Positions 38,783-47,852 of a stretch of DNA of 49,248 nucleotides are shown piece by piece. This DNA is from an uncultured Bacteroidales bacterium (lineage in GTDB: Bacteria > Bacteroidota > Bacteroidia > Bacteroidales > Bacteroidaceae). The notes under the pieces were generated by a model. That model ran no database searches. It saw nothing but the letters and a program-made list of their open reading frames with translations, and was not told where the DNA came from. Numbering within the stretch: position 1 is the stretch's first letter; each line of letters opens with the position of its first letter. Location: positions 1-49,248 of the forward strand of contig CADAGO010000030.1 in assembly GCA_902787555.1 (NCBI GenBank). Direction: 5' to 3'. The translations under genes were made by a program, and so were the position numbers.

Positions 38783-39244
38783 TTAAATCCGAATGCCGTA
38801 TTCGTTTTTCACTTCCGACATCACAAAGGTACTCTCCCACGAAGCAAGGCACTCGATGGTGCCGAGGGTGTTGAACACAAAATCCTGATAGCTTTTCATA
38901 TCGTGCACCTGTATCTTCAGCAGATAGTCGAAACTACCTGAGATATTATAGCACTCGGTGACTTGAGGAATGGCTTCGATCTGGGTGATGAAATCGTTGA
39001 CGATATCACGGTTGATACGTTTCAACTTCACGTTGCAATAAACGATAAAGCCTTGATTGAGCTTATCGACATCGAGCACGGCGGTGTATTTCTTGATATA
39101 CCCTTCGCGTTCAAGCCGCTTCATGCGCTCGTAAACGGGCGATGAAGAAAGATGTACTTCGCTGGCCAATTCCTTGATGGTCAGCCTGGCATTCCTTTGC
39201 AATACTCGCATGATCTGCAAATCGGTTTCGTCTAATCCAGTCAT
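38783..39244 (-). CDS. Lrp/AsnC family transcriptional regulator
   Basis: The 153-aa protein starts at 39244 (MTGLDETDLQIMRVLQRNAR), the family start; the frame open to 39310 runs into the promoter and is rejected. An N-terminal HTH (LTIKELASEVHLSSSPVYERMKRLEREGYI is the AsnC-type helix-turn-helix and following helix) is followed by a RAM/ligand-binding domain (IPQVTECYNISGSFDYLLKI). It diverges from metY-cysK with overlapping promoters, which makes control of sulfur amino-acid synthesis likely, with an amino acid as effector. Confidence 0.94.
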   Translation of the reverse strand: MTGLDETDLQIMRVLQRNARLTIKELASEVHLSSSPVYERMKRLEREGYIKKYTAVLDVDKLNQGFIVYCNVKLKRINRDIVNDFITQIEAIPQVTECYNISGSFDYLLKIQVHDMKSYQDFVFNTLGTIECLASWESTFVMSEVKNEYGIRI

Positions 39245-39309
39245 AATGTTCGTTCTGTCAAATGGGTTATTTTCGGTTGTCGGCAGAAATGTCTTCTGCA
39301 ATTCGGGCA

Positions 39310-39377
39310 CAAAATTAGTTATTTTTTCTGAACTTTCAAAATTGTTTGGAAAATATCTTCAAACAATCGTAACTTTG
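39310..39377. promoter_or_regulatory. Divergent lrp / metY promoters with a palindromic operator candidate
   Basis: For lrp (minus) TTTG 39340-39337, 19 nt, TAATTTTG 39317-39310. For metY (plus) TTTG 39345-39348, 21 nt, TAACTTTG 39370-39377. The two -33 boxes are only 4 nt apart. ATTGTTTG (39341-39348) and CAAACAAT (39360-39367) form a perfect 8-bp inverted repeat spaced by 11 nt that covers the metY -33 box. Confidence 0.7.
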
Positions 39378-39442
39378 CAGCGCAATTAAGAAAAAATCGA
39401 ATAAAAATAATCAAACAAATTAAAAGAAAGGAGAAACAAATT

Positions 39443-40729
39443 ATGGCAACTAACAATCTACATCTCGAGACCATTGCACTTCATGCAGGACAAGAACAGG
39501 CCGACCCGACCACCGATTCACGCGCGGTTCCTATTTATCAGACTACGTCGTATGTGTTCCACAACTCGCAGCATGCAGCCGACCGCTTCGGCCTTCGCGA
39601 TGCCGGTAATATCTACGGACGTCTGACCAACACGACACAGGATGTGTTCGAACAGCGCATTGCGGCTCTTGAAGGAGGCGTAGCTGCTTTGGCTGTCGCT
39701 TCGGGCGCTGCTGCTATCACCTATGCCCTGCAAAACGTATTGCAGAACGGCGATCACCTCATCGCTGCAGACAACCTCTACGGTGGCTCATACAACCTGA
39801 TTACCCACACACTCTCTACCCAGGGCATCAGTCACACCATTCTGGACGTGAACGACGCAAAGGCGCTTGAGGCTGCGATTCGCCCAAACACTAAGGTGAT
39901 CTATGCCGAGACATTCGGCAACCCGAACTCTGACGTAGCCGACTTCGACACCATCGCTGAGATTGCTCACCGTCATAACATTCTGTTCATTGTGGACAAC
40001 ACTTTCGCTCCGCTGCTGATTCGTCCAATCGAACATGGAGCCGACATCGTGGTACATTCCGCCACAAAGTTCATCGGCGGACACGGGAGCAGTCTTGGAG
40101 GCGTGATTGTAGATGCCGGTAAGTTCGACTTCAAGGCTAATGCCGACAAGTATCCTACCCTTGCAAAGCCCGATCCATCGTATCACGGTGCTGTATTTGC
40201 TGACGTAGCCGGAGCTGCTGCTTTCGTTACCCGCATACGTGCCGTCATCTTGAGAGACACGGGTGCTACCATCTCACCCTTCAACGCATGGATACTACTG
40301 CAAGGCGTGGAGTCGCTTCCGCTGAGAATCGAACGCCATGTGGAAAATGCGCAGAAAGTCATTGATTACCTGACACTCCACCCAAAGGTTAAGAGCGTCA
40401 GCCACCCGACGCTCATCACCCACCGCTCGCACGAGCTGTACAAGAAGTACTTCCCACAGGGCGGAGGGTCAATCTTCACCTTCGAAATCAACGGCACTCA
40501 GGAGGACGCATGGCGTTTCATCGACTCGCTCAAGATATTCTCACTGCTGGCTAATGTAGCCGACGTGAAGAGCCTGGTGATTCACCCCTACACCACCACC
40601 CACTCACAGCTCAGCGAAGAGGAATTGGCGGAACAGCACATCACCCCATCAACGGTACGCCTGTCTATCGGTGTGGAACATATAGACGACATCATTGCCG
40701 ACCTCGACCAGGCACTGCAAAAGGTATAA
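39443..40729 (+). CDS. O-acetylhomoserine sulfhydrylase / aminocarboxypropyltransferase (MetY)
   Basis: The 428-aa PLP enzyme of the Cys/Met metabolism family makes homocysteine from O-acetylhomoserine and sulfide. It has the N-terminus [70 protein letters not shown], and the PLP lysine in [17 protein letters not shown]. The C-terminal SRLSIGVEH-type motif appears as [14 protein letters not shown]. The length of about 430 aa fits MetY better than the shorter MetB/MetC. It is followed 59 nt later by cysK, forming a sulfur-assimilation pair. Confidence 0.94.
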   Translation: MATNNLHLETIALHAGQEQADPTTDSRAVPIYQTTSYVFHNSQHAADRFGLRDAGNIYGRLTNTTQDVFEQRIAALEGGVAALAVASGAAAITYALQNVLQNGDHLIAADNLYGGSYNLITHTLSTQGISHTILDVNDAKALEAAIRPNTKVIYAETFGNPNSDVADFDTIAEIAHRHNILFIVDNTFAPLLIRPIEHGADIVVHSATKFIGGHGSSLGGVIVDAGKFDFKANADKYPTLAKPDPSYHGAVFADVAGAAAFVTRIRAVILRDTGATISPFNAWILLQGVESLPLRIERHVENAQKVIDYLTLHPKVKSVSHPTLITHRSHELYKKYFPQGGGSIFTFEINGTQEDAWRFIDSLKIFSLLANVADVKSLVIHPYTTTHSQLSEEELAEQHITPSTVRLSIGVEHIDDIIADLDQALQKV

Positions 40730-40788
40730 ATCCAACAAAACTTAAACCATTCAAACAACCAAACGTCAAATAAGAAATATTGTGTATT

Positions 40789-41718
40789 ATGGGAAAAATT
40801 CATAAAAGTCTTGCCGAACTGATCGGCAATACACCTCTGCTCGAGGTATCAAACATAGAAAAGGAAGAAGGCCTGAAAGCCCACTTAGTCGTTAAACCCG
40901 AACTGTTCAATCCCGGCGGCAGCGTGAAAGACCGTATCGCCTTGTCGATGATAACCGTTGCTGAGAAGGAGGGCAAACTCACTCCAGGCGCAACCATCAT
41001 CGAACCTACGAGCGGCAACACAGGTGTAGGCCTGGCATGGGTAAGCGCCATTAAAGGCTACCACCTCATCCTCACAATGCCCGAAACCATGAGTATCGAA
41101 CGCAGAAAGCTGCTGAAAGCATATGGTGCCGAACTGGTGCTCACTCCAGGAACGGAGGGCATGAAGGGCGCCATCGCAAAAGCTAACGAACTCAATACCA
41201 ACATACCAGGATCAATCATCCTGCAACAGTTCGACAATCCTGCAAATCCAGCCATCCACCTCTTCTCAACCGCTCAGGAGATATGGGAAGGAACTGACGG
41301 AAAGGTCGACATCTTCGTTGCAGGCGTTGGTACAGGAGGTACGGTAAGCGGTACGGGACAAGGACTGAAAGAGCATAACCCGGAAATACAGATCGTGGCT
41401 GTCGAACCCGACTCATCACCGGTCCTCTCTGGTGGAAATCCTGGTCCTCATAAGATTCAAGGTATCGGCGCAGGCTTTGTACCCCAAAACTTCCGCAAGG
41501 AATATGTCGACAGCATCGTACGTGTAACAAACGAAGATGCCTTCGCAGCTTCACGCCTGCTGGCACAAAAGGAAGGTCTGCTCGTGGGTATCTCATCAGG
41601 TGCATCGTTCCATGCAGCGCTCGAGCTGGCTCGCAAGCCTGAGAACGCAGGAAAGACCATCGTTGCCCTGCTACCCGACACAGGCGAACGATACCTCTCA
41701 ACGCCTCTTTTTGAATAA
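40789..41718 (+). CDS. cysK: Cysteine synthase A (O-acetylserine sulfhydrylase)
   Basis: The 309-aa PLP enzyme makes cysteine from O-acetylserine and sulfide. Start [20 protein letters not shown] at 40789. The PLP lysine lies in [12 protein letters not shown] (about residue 46), the substrate loop is [13 protein letters not shown], the phosphate-binding loop is [12 protein letters not shown], and the family C-terminus reads [15 protein letters not shown]. It follows metY by 59 nt and is followed by a terminator, so the two probably form one operon. Confidence 0.95.
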   Translation: MGKIHKSLAELIGNTPLLEVSNIEKEEGLKAHLVVKPELFNPGGSVKDRIALSMITVAEKEGKLTPGATIIEPTSGNTGVGLAWVSAIKGYHLILTMPETMSIERRKLLKAYGAELVLTPGTEGMKGAIAKANELNTNIPGSIILQQFDNPANPAIHLFSTAQEIWEGTDGKVDIFVAGVGTGGTVSGTGQGLKEHNPEIQIVAVEPDSSPVLSGGNPGPHKIQGIGAGFVPQNFRKEYVDSIVRVTNEDAFAASRLLAQKEGLLVGISSGASFHAALELARKPENAGKTIVALLPDTGERYLSTPLFE

Positions 41719-41760
41719 ACCACATAACGATTCCAACACATTGTTCTGACAATGCTGCAG

Positions 41761-41798
41761 ACGGCTCTTCTCCTGCGATAGGGGGAGGGCCGTTTTGC
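41761..41798 (+). terminator. Terminator after cysK
   Basis: ACGGCTCTTCTCC pairs with GGGGGAGGGCCGT (with G-T pairs) and is followed by TTTTGC, about 42 nt after the cysK stop. Confidence 0.75.
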
Positions 41799-41814
41799 AT
41801 AAGAGCATAAAAAA

Positions 41815-41848
41815 ACTTGGCAATTTCGAGATCTCGATTTTGCCAAGT
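41815..41848 (-). terminator. Hairpin downstream of the XRE gene
   Basis: ACTTGGCAA (41815-41823) pairs with TTGCCAAGT (41840-41848), with an inner TCGAGATCTCGA palindrome. The A-run at 41809-41814 becomes a T-run on the minus strand, so it may end the XRE transcript about 250 nt after its stop. Confidence 0.6.
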
Positions 41849-41981
41849 CTTCCGTACTCATACGTTAAAAAATTAACATTTTCGTACTTTGTTAAAAATT
41901 GTTTAAATTGAGTTAATAATCCTCGTACGCATCACGCGCACATCTTGTTTCTTTTTGGCATTTCATTCAATTCACAATTCA

Positions 41982-42091
41982 CACATCTTAATTACTTCTT
42001 GATTGAATTCATTCACCTTTGATTGCACATCTTAATTCCTTCTTGATATATGAATCAGCTTTTGATTGCACATCTTAATTCCTTCTTGGAC
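41982..42091. repeat. Three approximately 43-bp repeats downstream of the XRE gene
   Basis: CACATCTTAATTxCTTCTTG occurs at 41982, 42026 and 42069, spaced 44 and 43 nt. The second and third copies also share TTTGATTG just before. They lie in the 3' untranslated region of the XRE gene, with no gene of their own. Confidence 0.75.
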
Positions 42092-42093
42092 GA

Positions 42094-42591
42094 TTATGGT
42101 TTTGGCTTCGGCGTGCTGAACGCTTCATAGGTTCCATCGTCGAAGAAGATTCTCACCTCGGTAATCTGGCGTTTCTGCTGGCTCATCACTGCAGTCATCG
42201 ATTCTTTGATAGCATCACGCAACTCGTACCCAAGCATTCGCGGCGAAATATGATTATAACGTCCATTTGCCGAATTGGAACTGTCATCTGACTGAAGACC
42301 CGAAAAGAGATCTGGTGTATCACTCGAACTTTGAGCAGCTGACTCTCCAGCTTCGCCATTCACCTTATTATTTTTATACATCGGACCTGTTCCCAGGAAA
42401 ACCCATTCTGAATTCAAATCAGGGAAACCGTTCAGTATTCCTTTGAAAACTTGAAGGGTAGGTTTGCTTCGCCCACTGGTGATATGCGATATTGTCGCAG
42501 GTGCAACTCCTGTGAGAGCTGAGAACTCTACGTTGGTCAGTCCTTTCTCGTGGATCAGGAATATTATTCGATCTTTATCGTCAAGTACCAT
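42094..42591 (-). CDS. XRE-type helix-turn-helix regulator
   Basis: The 165-aa protein starts at the ATG at 42591 (MVLDDKDRIIFLIHEKG); the frame could extend 15 nt to a TTG. Residues about 5-60 form a Cro/C1-type HTH (LTNVEFSALTGVAPATISHI, SGRSKPTLQVFKGIL). A Ser/Asp/Gly-rich linker follows (about 78-105) and the C-terminal part (about 110-165) ends EVRIFFDDGTYEAFSTPKPKP. Similar single-copy regulators occur in many Bacteroidales and are not tied to prophages. No phage genes are nearby. It is monocistronic with a good promoter; its targets are unknown. Confidence 0.88.
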   Translation of the reverse strand: MVLDDKDRIIFLIHEKGLTNVEFSALTGVAPATISHITSGRSKPTLQVFKGILNGFPDLNSEWVFLGTGPMYKNNKVNGEAGESAAQSSSDTPDLFSGLQSDDSSNSANGRYNHISPRMLGYELRDAIKESMTAVMSQQKRQITEVRIFFDDGTYEAFSTPKPKP

Positions 42592-42668
42592 AATTTTAGT
42601 TATCAATTCTTACTATTCAATGATGATTTACAAAATTGGCGTGAAAAGCTCCATTTTGAAATCGTTTA

Positions 42669-42700
42669 CAAAAGTAGACATTATTTTTGAATCCACCAAA
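42669..42700 (-). promoter_or_regulatory. Promoter of the XRE gene
   Basis: The minus strand shows TTTG (42700-42697), a 20-nt spacer and TACTTTTG (42676-42669), placing the start about 70 nt before the ATG. Confidence 0.8.
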
Positions 42701-43513
42701 TTTTTATACAATAAAATTATAAAAATCAATTAATTTTTGTATTTTGCATCATTTTACAACTATCATTGAGGACAATGAGGCAAAATATTATGTTATACGA
42801 GACCTTGAAATATCTGTTTATGTTACATTCTAAAACAAAAGGGGTAATTAGCTGAGATACAATAGCTACATGTGGCTGTGAATTGAATAATTTACATTTG
42901 TTCGGTGCTTTATAAAGAAATGCATATATTTATTCATTTTACACTTTAACAACAAAAGTATATTTAGCTGATATTTAGTTAGTTAACAAAACGATTTATG
43001 ATATGCATATTCTTTTGTTTACAATCCTATTATCGTGATTTTACGAATATCTTTGGCATTGATTCCGTTTGTAATCATCTTTCTATTCTTTAGAACGGTA
43101 TATCAAAAAGTACCCGGTTTTACAAATATTGTGCGATTTGCTGTTGTATACTCTTTTACGATAGTATTTAAAAATGTATGCTGATGTCGTAACAGTACAA
43201 AAAATCCCGGAAAAACCTCATTTTTCGGACAATCGACTGATGGAACATGTATGAGAGCTCCAATTTTGGGGAAAAAGTGCTTTGTAGATATTCTCAGTGG
43301 CGGTTATTGACAAAAAATCTTGTATGGGAAAAAGAAGCTAAAAAATCAGCAGCGACCTATATTTACAGTTTTTTGCCATGAAAAAAGGGTAATTTGGAGT
43401 TTTTTTCCCTCTCAAACCACCCAGTTTTCACGGTTTTTACATTTTTTAGCCACTTTTTCCCATACAAAAAATTAGCGTTATTAGCTCCTAAATACTAAGA
43501 TATGGACAGAAAA
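42701..43513. other. 0.8-kb AT-rich stretch without a recognised gene
   Basis: No ORF with credible coding character was found on either strand. It contains a TACATTTG box (42893-42900, plus) without a good -33 partner and an inverted repeat at 43320-43467. It may hold an untranslated RNA or control region, but nothing specific is supported. Confidence 0.4.
43320..43467. repeat. 27-bp inverted repeat around a 94-nt core
   Basis: TTGTATGGGAAAAAGaaGCT.. (43320-43346) is the reverse complement of 43441-43467 except for two positions. A related GGGAAAAAGTGC copy lies at about 43269. It ends about 45 nt downstream of the holA stop codon. Confidence 0.75.
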
Positions 43514-44536
43514 TCAGTGGAGAATAAAGAAAAGCAACTCTCGCATAATCTCTCCATCAGTTGCATTCCCCTTCTCTATTCCCTTTAGTTTTGCATCCGT
43601 TTCTCTGATTTTGGCGATGATATCCATCGTCTTTCTTGCAGAATAAAGCTTCATTGTTGCAAGGAGCTCTCTCGCCTGGTACGGACTGATTCCAAGATGG
43701 TTCGCCAGTCCGAACTCTGTTTTTTCGGGGGCGTAATATCCTTGCATCATCGAAGCAAACAAACTGAATAAAACAGCCAAAGTCGGAATGGCAGGATTGG
43801 CTTTCGGATTCGATTCGAAGTAACTCAGTATTCTATTTGCCTTGAACACATCTTTCACCATGAGGGCATTTCTCAGTTCCCAGTTGTTGAACTCCTTGCT
43901 GATACCAACATTCTCTTCTACGAGATCTGCAGTTATCTTGCTCTCCCCTTTCGGCAGCGCAATGACCAATTTGTCGAGTTCGCTTGCCAGTCGGTTAAGG
44001 TCTGCTCCAATATGGTCGGCCATCATCATGCTGGCGTTCGTATCGATGGTCTTTTGTTTCGCCTTCAGGTAGTCACTGATAAATATCGGTAATGCTCTTT
44101 CATTCAGCTTCTGACTCTCGTACACTACCCCGTTTTTCTGGATGGCAGCTACCAGTTTTTTGCGTTTATCGACAGTTCCATTTTTGTAACAAATCACCAA
44201 AATAGTAGAACGTAATGGATTTAACACATAATCTGTCAGTTCATCGATTCTTAACAGATTCTGTGCTTCTTTAACAATTACGACTTGATACTCTGCCATC
44301 ATCGGATAGCGTTTCGCTGCCGTGATGATATTTGTTACATCTGTTTCGCGCGTACAATACATCACCATCTGATTGAAGCCCTGTTCCTCCTCTGTAAGCA
44401 CGGTCGCGGCAATCGTATCTGATATCATATCAATGTAATACGACTCCTCTCCCATCAACAGGTAGACAGGAACAAACCGTCGCTGCTCCACCTCTTTGAT
44501 GATATCCTGATAATTAGGTCCTACTGATTTTGCCAT
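43514..44536 (-). CDS. holA: DNA polymerase III subunit delta (HolA)
   Basis: The 340-aa clamp-loader subunit opens the sliding clamp for replication. It has the delta-family N-terminus (YQDIIKEVEQRRFVPVYLLMGEESYYIDMI), the AAA-like domain I-II region (MMAEYQVVIVKEAQNLLRID, LNPLRSTILVICYKNG), the NRLASELDKL segment near residue 185, and the C-terminal collar (MKDVFKANRILSYFE, YSARKTMDIIAKIRETDAKLKGI). Sequence identity within the family is low, but motif order and length fit. It is transcribed divergently from the thioesterase gene. Confidence 0.93.
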   Translation of the reverse strand: MAKSVGPNYQDIIKEVEQRRFVPVYLLMGEESYYIDMISDTIAATVLTEEEQGFNQMVMYCTRETDVTNIITAAKRYPMMAEYQVVIVKEAQNLLRIDELTDYVLNPLRSTILVICYKNGTVDKRKKLVAAIQKNGVVYESQKLNERALPIFISDYLKAKQKTIDTNASMMMADHIGADLNRLASELDKLVIALPKGESKITADLVEENVGISKEFNNWELRNALMVKDVFKANRILSYFESNPKANPAIPTLAVLFSLFASMMQGYYAPEKTEFGLANHLGISPYQARELLATMKLYSARKTMDIIAKIRETDAKLKGIEKGNATDGEIMRELLFFILH

Positions 44537-44577
44537 AATCTATTGCGTGGAAATGACATGTTATAAGTTATCGGGCA

Positions 44578-44609
44578 CAAAATTACTGCTTTTCTTTTAA
44601 ACGACCAAA
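44578..44609 (-). promoter_or_regulatory. Promoter of holA
   Basis: The minus strand shows TTTG (44609-44606), a 20-nt spacer and TAATTTTG (44585-44578), 42 nt before the ATG. Confidence 0.8.
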
Positions 44610-44658
44610 TAAAAAAAGGAAAAAGTTATTTGAAAAATACGCTGATCGAGAAGATTTA

Positions 44659-44690
44659 TTTGGTGGATTCTGCAACTTTTTGTACTTTTG
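44659..44690 (+). promoter_or_regulatory. Promoter of the thioesterase gene
   Basis: TTTG 44659-44662, a 20-nt spacer and TACTTTTG 44683-44690. This places the start after 44690 and rules out a coding start at 44680. Confidence 0.8.
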
Positions 44691-44721
44691 CGGTCGGAAA
44701 AAGCAAACAAACAAAAAAGCA

Positions 44722-45192
44722 ATGATGAAGAGAATAATAAATCCTTGGCGCAACCACGCAGGATATAACTGCTTCGGCTGCTGCCCCGACAACCCCATCG
44801 GGCTTCATATGGAATTCTATGAGGATGGCGACTCGATCGTTAGCACCTGGCATCCAGAAAAGAACTATCAGGGCTGGATAGACACCATGCATGGCGGCAT
44901 ACTGAGTACACTGATTGATGAAGTGTGCGGATGGGTGGTTACCCGCAAGTTGCAAACGAGCGGCTACACTGTTCAACTGAACGTGAAGTTTAGAAAGGCT
45001 GTCCCAACGACCGAACCCCAACTGACCATACGGGCAAAAGTAACAAAGCAAGTTCGAAACCTGGTGTATATCAGTGCAGAAATAACCAATTCCAAGGGAG
45101 AAGTCTGCAACGAGGGCGAAGCAATCTATTTCCTGATGAATCAAGAGAAAGCCAAGGAAATGGGGTTCTTACATTGCGAGGTTGAAGAATAA
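44722..45192 (+). CDS. PaaI-like hotdog thioesterase
   Basis: The protein of about 156 aa starts at the paired ATGs 44722/44725. It has a single hotdog domain of the PaaI/4HBT superfamily: YNCFGCCPDNPIGLHMEF at the N-terminus, the helix motif MHGGILSTLIDEVCGW that contains the catalytic acidic residue, and TVQLNVKFRKAVP as the following strand. It probably hydrolyses an acyl-CoA, but the substrate cannot be told from sequence. The AlkZ-like gene follows 37 nt later and may be cotranscribed. Confidence 0.9.
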   Translation: MMKRIINPWRNHAGYNCFGCCPDNPIGLHMEFYEDGDSIVSTWHPEKNYQGWIDTMHGGILSTLIDEVCGWVVTRKLQTSGYTVQLNVKFRKAVPTTEPQLTIRAKVTKQVRNLVYISAEITNSKGEVCNEGEAIYFLMNQEKAKEMGFLHCEVEE

Positions 45193-45229
45193 TATATAAT
45201 AAATAAGGTGTAATAGCAACTGCCAACAG

Positions 45230-46285
45230 ATGAACAACCCGGCAACCATCAGATTACTTAACCAACAGCTTGTGGCTCCTCAGTTCAGCGACCCAGCTGA
45301 GTTGGTTGGCTATATGGGTGCTATGCAGGCACAAGAATACCGCATGATGCGCTGGGCTGTTGCTATGCGGACACAGAAACCTTCTGCAAAGGCTTTCAAA
45401 CAAGCTTTTGACAACGGACGTATCATCCGTCTGCACCTGATGCGTGGTACTTGGCAGTTAGTGGCGGCAGAGGACTACTGGATGATGATTGATCTCTGTG
45501 CAAACAAAGCCATTGCTGTCACGAAGGGATGGATGAGCAGCAACAAGATATCCATCCCCGACGAAGAACTGACGAAAGTGAGGGACATCCTCGCCCAGAC
45601 AGCAGCTGACTTAGGAAGCGCGACAAAGGAGGATTTTGTAAGTGCGTTGGCTGAAAAGGATATCAGGATGGACGACCATCGATTGTCGTACCATATTCGC
45701 ATGGCAGAGATGTCTGGCACACTCTGTAGCGGAAATTTGCTGCCTATGAAAGCCACCTATGCACTTACAGCCAACAAAGTAAAAACAAAAGAGAAGACAG
45801 ACAGAGATGAAGCCTTGATGCTTTTCACACGCAAATACTTCCAAAGCCGCCAACCTGCCACATTGGAGGATTTCCTGTGGTGGTCGGGATTGAACATCAG
45901 CGACTGCCGTAAGGGTATTGCACTTCTGGGCAACAGCATCCGTGTAGAAAGATGGCGCGGCAGGGACTTCTATCTGACAGAAACATGCCGCATACGAGGT
46001 TTCAGAAAGGGTAAGTTTCTCTTGATTCCTCCCTACGACGAATACCTCATCAGCTACAAGTCACGCGACATCGTGCTCCCTCCAGAACACAAGCATCACG
46101 CCCACAATAACAGCGGAATTTTTCAACCTGTTATTGCTTACGGCGGCACGATCTGCGGCAATTGGTCACCCTTTAAGGATGACTGCCAGACTTCGTTCTT
46201 CTCTGATGATTTTCATACCGAAGACATCAAGGATGCATGGCAAGCATACAAGTCTTTTCGAAACAACCCAGATGATGCACTATAA
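45230..46285 (+). CDS. AlkZ/YcaQ-like winged-helix DNA glycosylase family protein
   Basis: The 351-aa protein matches the winged-helix family (HTH_42) that includes AlkZ and YcaQ, glycosylases that remove alkylated or crosslinked bases. The catalytic QxQ motif appears as Gln33-Ala-Gln35 in YMGAMQAQEYRMMRWA, followed by LMRGTWQLVAAEDYWMM. Later parts contain RKYFQSRQPATLEDFLWWSG and LLIPPYDEYLISYKSRD, also typical. The activity is inferred from the motif. It lies 37 nt downstream of the thioesterase gene, with a terminator after it. Confidence 0.9.
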   Translation: MNNPATIRLLNQQLVAPQFSDPAELVGYMGAMQAQEYRMMRWAVAMRTQKPSAKAFKQAFDNGRIIRLHLMRGTWQLVAAEDYWMMIDLCANKAIAVTKGWMSSNKISIPDEELTKVRDILAQTAADLGSATKEDFVSALAEKDIRMDDHRLSYHIRMAEMSGTLCSGNLLPMKATYALTANKVKTKEKTDRDEALMLFTRKYFQSRQPATLEDFLWWSGLNISDCRKGIALLGNSIRVERWRGRDFYLTETCRIRGFRKGKFLLIPPYDEYLISYKSRDIVLPPEHKHHAHNNSGIFQPVIAYGGTICGNWSPFKDDCQTSFFSDDFHTEDIKDAWQAYKSFRNNPDDAL

Positions 46286-46337
46286 CTCGAGCCTTTCTCG
46301 CAGATGTTATAATGTGTAGTTTGGTAAAAAAAACACT

Positions 46338-46374
46338 GAAGGAGGACGCTAAAATGTTAGTTTCCTCCTTTTTG
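46338..46374 (+). terminator. Terminator after the AlkZ-like gene
   Basis: GAAGGAGGA (from 46338) pairs with TTTCCTCCTT (to 46370) around an A-rich loop and is followed by TTTT. It lies about 50 nt after the stop. Confidence 0.75.
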
Positions 46375-46375
46375 C

Positions 46376-46406
46376 TTTGTCATTACAAATAATAATTGTA
46401 TCTTTG
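46376..46406 (+). promoter_or_regulatory. Promoter of the M24 peptidase gene
   Basis: TTTG 46376-46379, a 19-nt spacer and TATCTTTG 46399-46406, with the ATG 26 nt later. It abuts the preceding terminator. Confidence 0.85.
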
Positions 46407-46431
46407 TGCTTGAAAACTAACTAACATAAAA

Positions 46432-47829
46432 ATGATTGCATTCAACAAAACCACCTACATCAGCCGTCGAGCCGAACTCAAGCAGCGAATCGGCAACGGA
46501 CTGATTCTTATCTTCGGGCACAACCAAGCGCCCGCAAACTATCCGGCAAATGCTTATACATTCCGTCAGGACAGCTCGTTTCTCTACTACTTCGGACAGC
46601 AACAAGAAGGACTGGTTGGAGTTATCGACGTAGATAACGATCAAGAATACCTGCTTGGTAACGATATCGACATTGAGGACATCATCTGGACAGGATTTGT
46701 CCCCTCCATTCACGACTTAGCAGAAGAAGTGGGTATCACCAACTCAGCACCACTTGCACAACTCCAGCAGATGGTGAACACAGCCAAGGCAAAAGGCCAG
46801 GAAATTCTTTTCCTCCCCCCTTGCCGTCACGACTTGATGATTCAGATAGGCGACCTGCTCGGCATCCATCCGCTTAAGGTACGCGAAGCTGCTTCCGTAA
46901 GGCTCATCAAAGCAGTTGTCGACATGCGGGCAGTAAAGACAGACGAGGAAATTGCAGAAATCCAGCGTGCAATGGCTATCGGCTACGAAATGCATACCGC
47001 AGCCATGAAAGCCTGCCGTCCTGGCGTTACAGAAAAAGAGATTGCCGGCATCATGGAAGGTATCGTAGCCAGCAAAGGCAGCAAGGTGTCGTTCCTCTCC
47101 ATCGTCACCATGCATGGAGAAATATTCCACGGCGACCCATCGCTCCGTCCACTTGAAGCAGGCCGGCTGTTACTTTGCGACGCAGGTGCCGAGACCATCA
47201 ATAACTATTGTTCCGACAACACACGTGTGACCCCCATCAACGGAAAGTTCACACAGAAACAGCGCGACATCTACAGTATCGTTGAAGCATGTCACGACCT
47301 CGTCATCGAGAAAGCACGCCCAGGCATCAAGTGGATGGACATGCATCTCGACGTATGCCGACTCATGACCGATCGCCTTAAAGACCTCGGACTGATGAAA
47401 GGTAACACCGAAGATGCCGTACAGGCAGGAGCACATGCAATGTTCCTCCAACATGGACTTGGTCACATGATGGGTATGGATGTTCACGATATGGAAGGAC
47501 TGGGACAAGTTTACGTAGGTTTCGATGACGAAGTACGTCCTTCTACCCAGTTCGGTACCAACTGCCTTCGTTGCGGACGTCGCATCCAACCTGGATGGGT
47601 ACTTACCGATGAACCAGGCATCTACTTCATCCCTGCCCTCATCGACAAATGGAAGGCAGAAGGACTCCATCGCGACTTCATCAACTACGACCTTCTCGAT
47701 ACCTACCGCGACTTCGGAGGCATTCGTCTTGAGGACGATATCCTCATCACAGAAACCGGCTGTAAGGTACTCGGTGAGAAAACGATTCCATATCACATCG
47801 ACGATGTCGAGGCATTCATCAATAGCTAA
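46432..47829 (+). CDS. Xaa-Pro aminopeptidase (M24B, PepP-like)
   Basis: The 465-aa dimetal aminopeptidase removes N-terminal residues that precede proline. The N-terminal creatinase-like domain (about 1-165, FRQDSSFLYYFG) is followed by the pita-bread domain with the metal-binding residues in LLCDAGAETINNYCSDNTRV, the His in FLQHGLGHMMGMDVHDME, and the Glu residues in DEPGIYFIP and GIRLEDDILIT. A CLRCGRR insert (about residues 378-384) is present before the second Glu motif. No signal peptide is seen, so it is cytosolic. It precedes the C1 peptidase gene by 23 nt, suggesting a joint role in peptide breakdown. Confidence 0.94.
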   Translation: MIAFNKTTYISRRAELKQRIGNGLILIFGHNQAPANYPANAYTFRQDSSFLYYFGQQQEGLVGVIDVDNDQEYLLGNDIDIEDIIWTGFVPSIHDLAEEVGITNSAPLAQLQQMVNTAKAKGQEILFLPPCRHDLMIQIGDLLGIHPLKVREAASVRLIKAVVDMRAVKTDEEIAEIQRAMAIGYEMHTAAMKACRPGVTEKEIAGIMEGIVASKGSKVSFLSIVTMHGEIFHGDPSLRPLEAGRLLLCDAGAETINNYCSDNTRVTPINGKFTQKQRDIYSIVEACHDLVIEKARPGIKWMDMHLDVCRLMTDRLKDLGLMKGNTEDAVQAGAHAMFLQHGLGHMMGMDVHDMEGLGQVYVGFDDEVRPSTQFGTNCLRCGRRIQPGWVLTDEPGIYFIPALIDKWKAEGLHRDFINYDLLDTYRDFGGIRLEDDILITETGCKVLGEKTIPYHIDDVEAFINS

Positions 47830-47852
47830 ACCCTAAAACAAATAACATAACA

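Noticed and set aside
42094-42606. XRE gene as a prophage repressor
   Set aside because: No phage structural, integrase or lysis genes lie nearby, and the protein has no peptidase-type C-terminal domain.
44583-44798. 71-aa minus-strand ORF between holA and the thioesterase
   Set aside because: It overlaps both divergent promoters and the thioesterase start, and has no family features.
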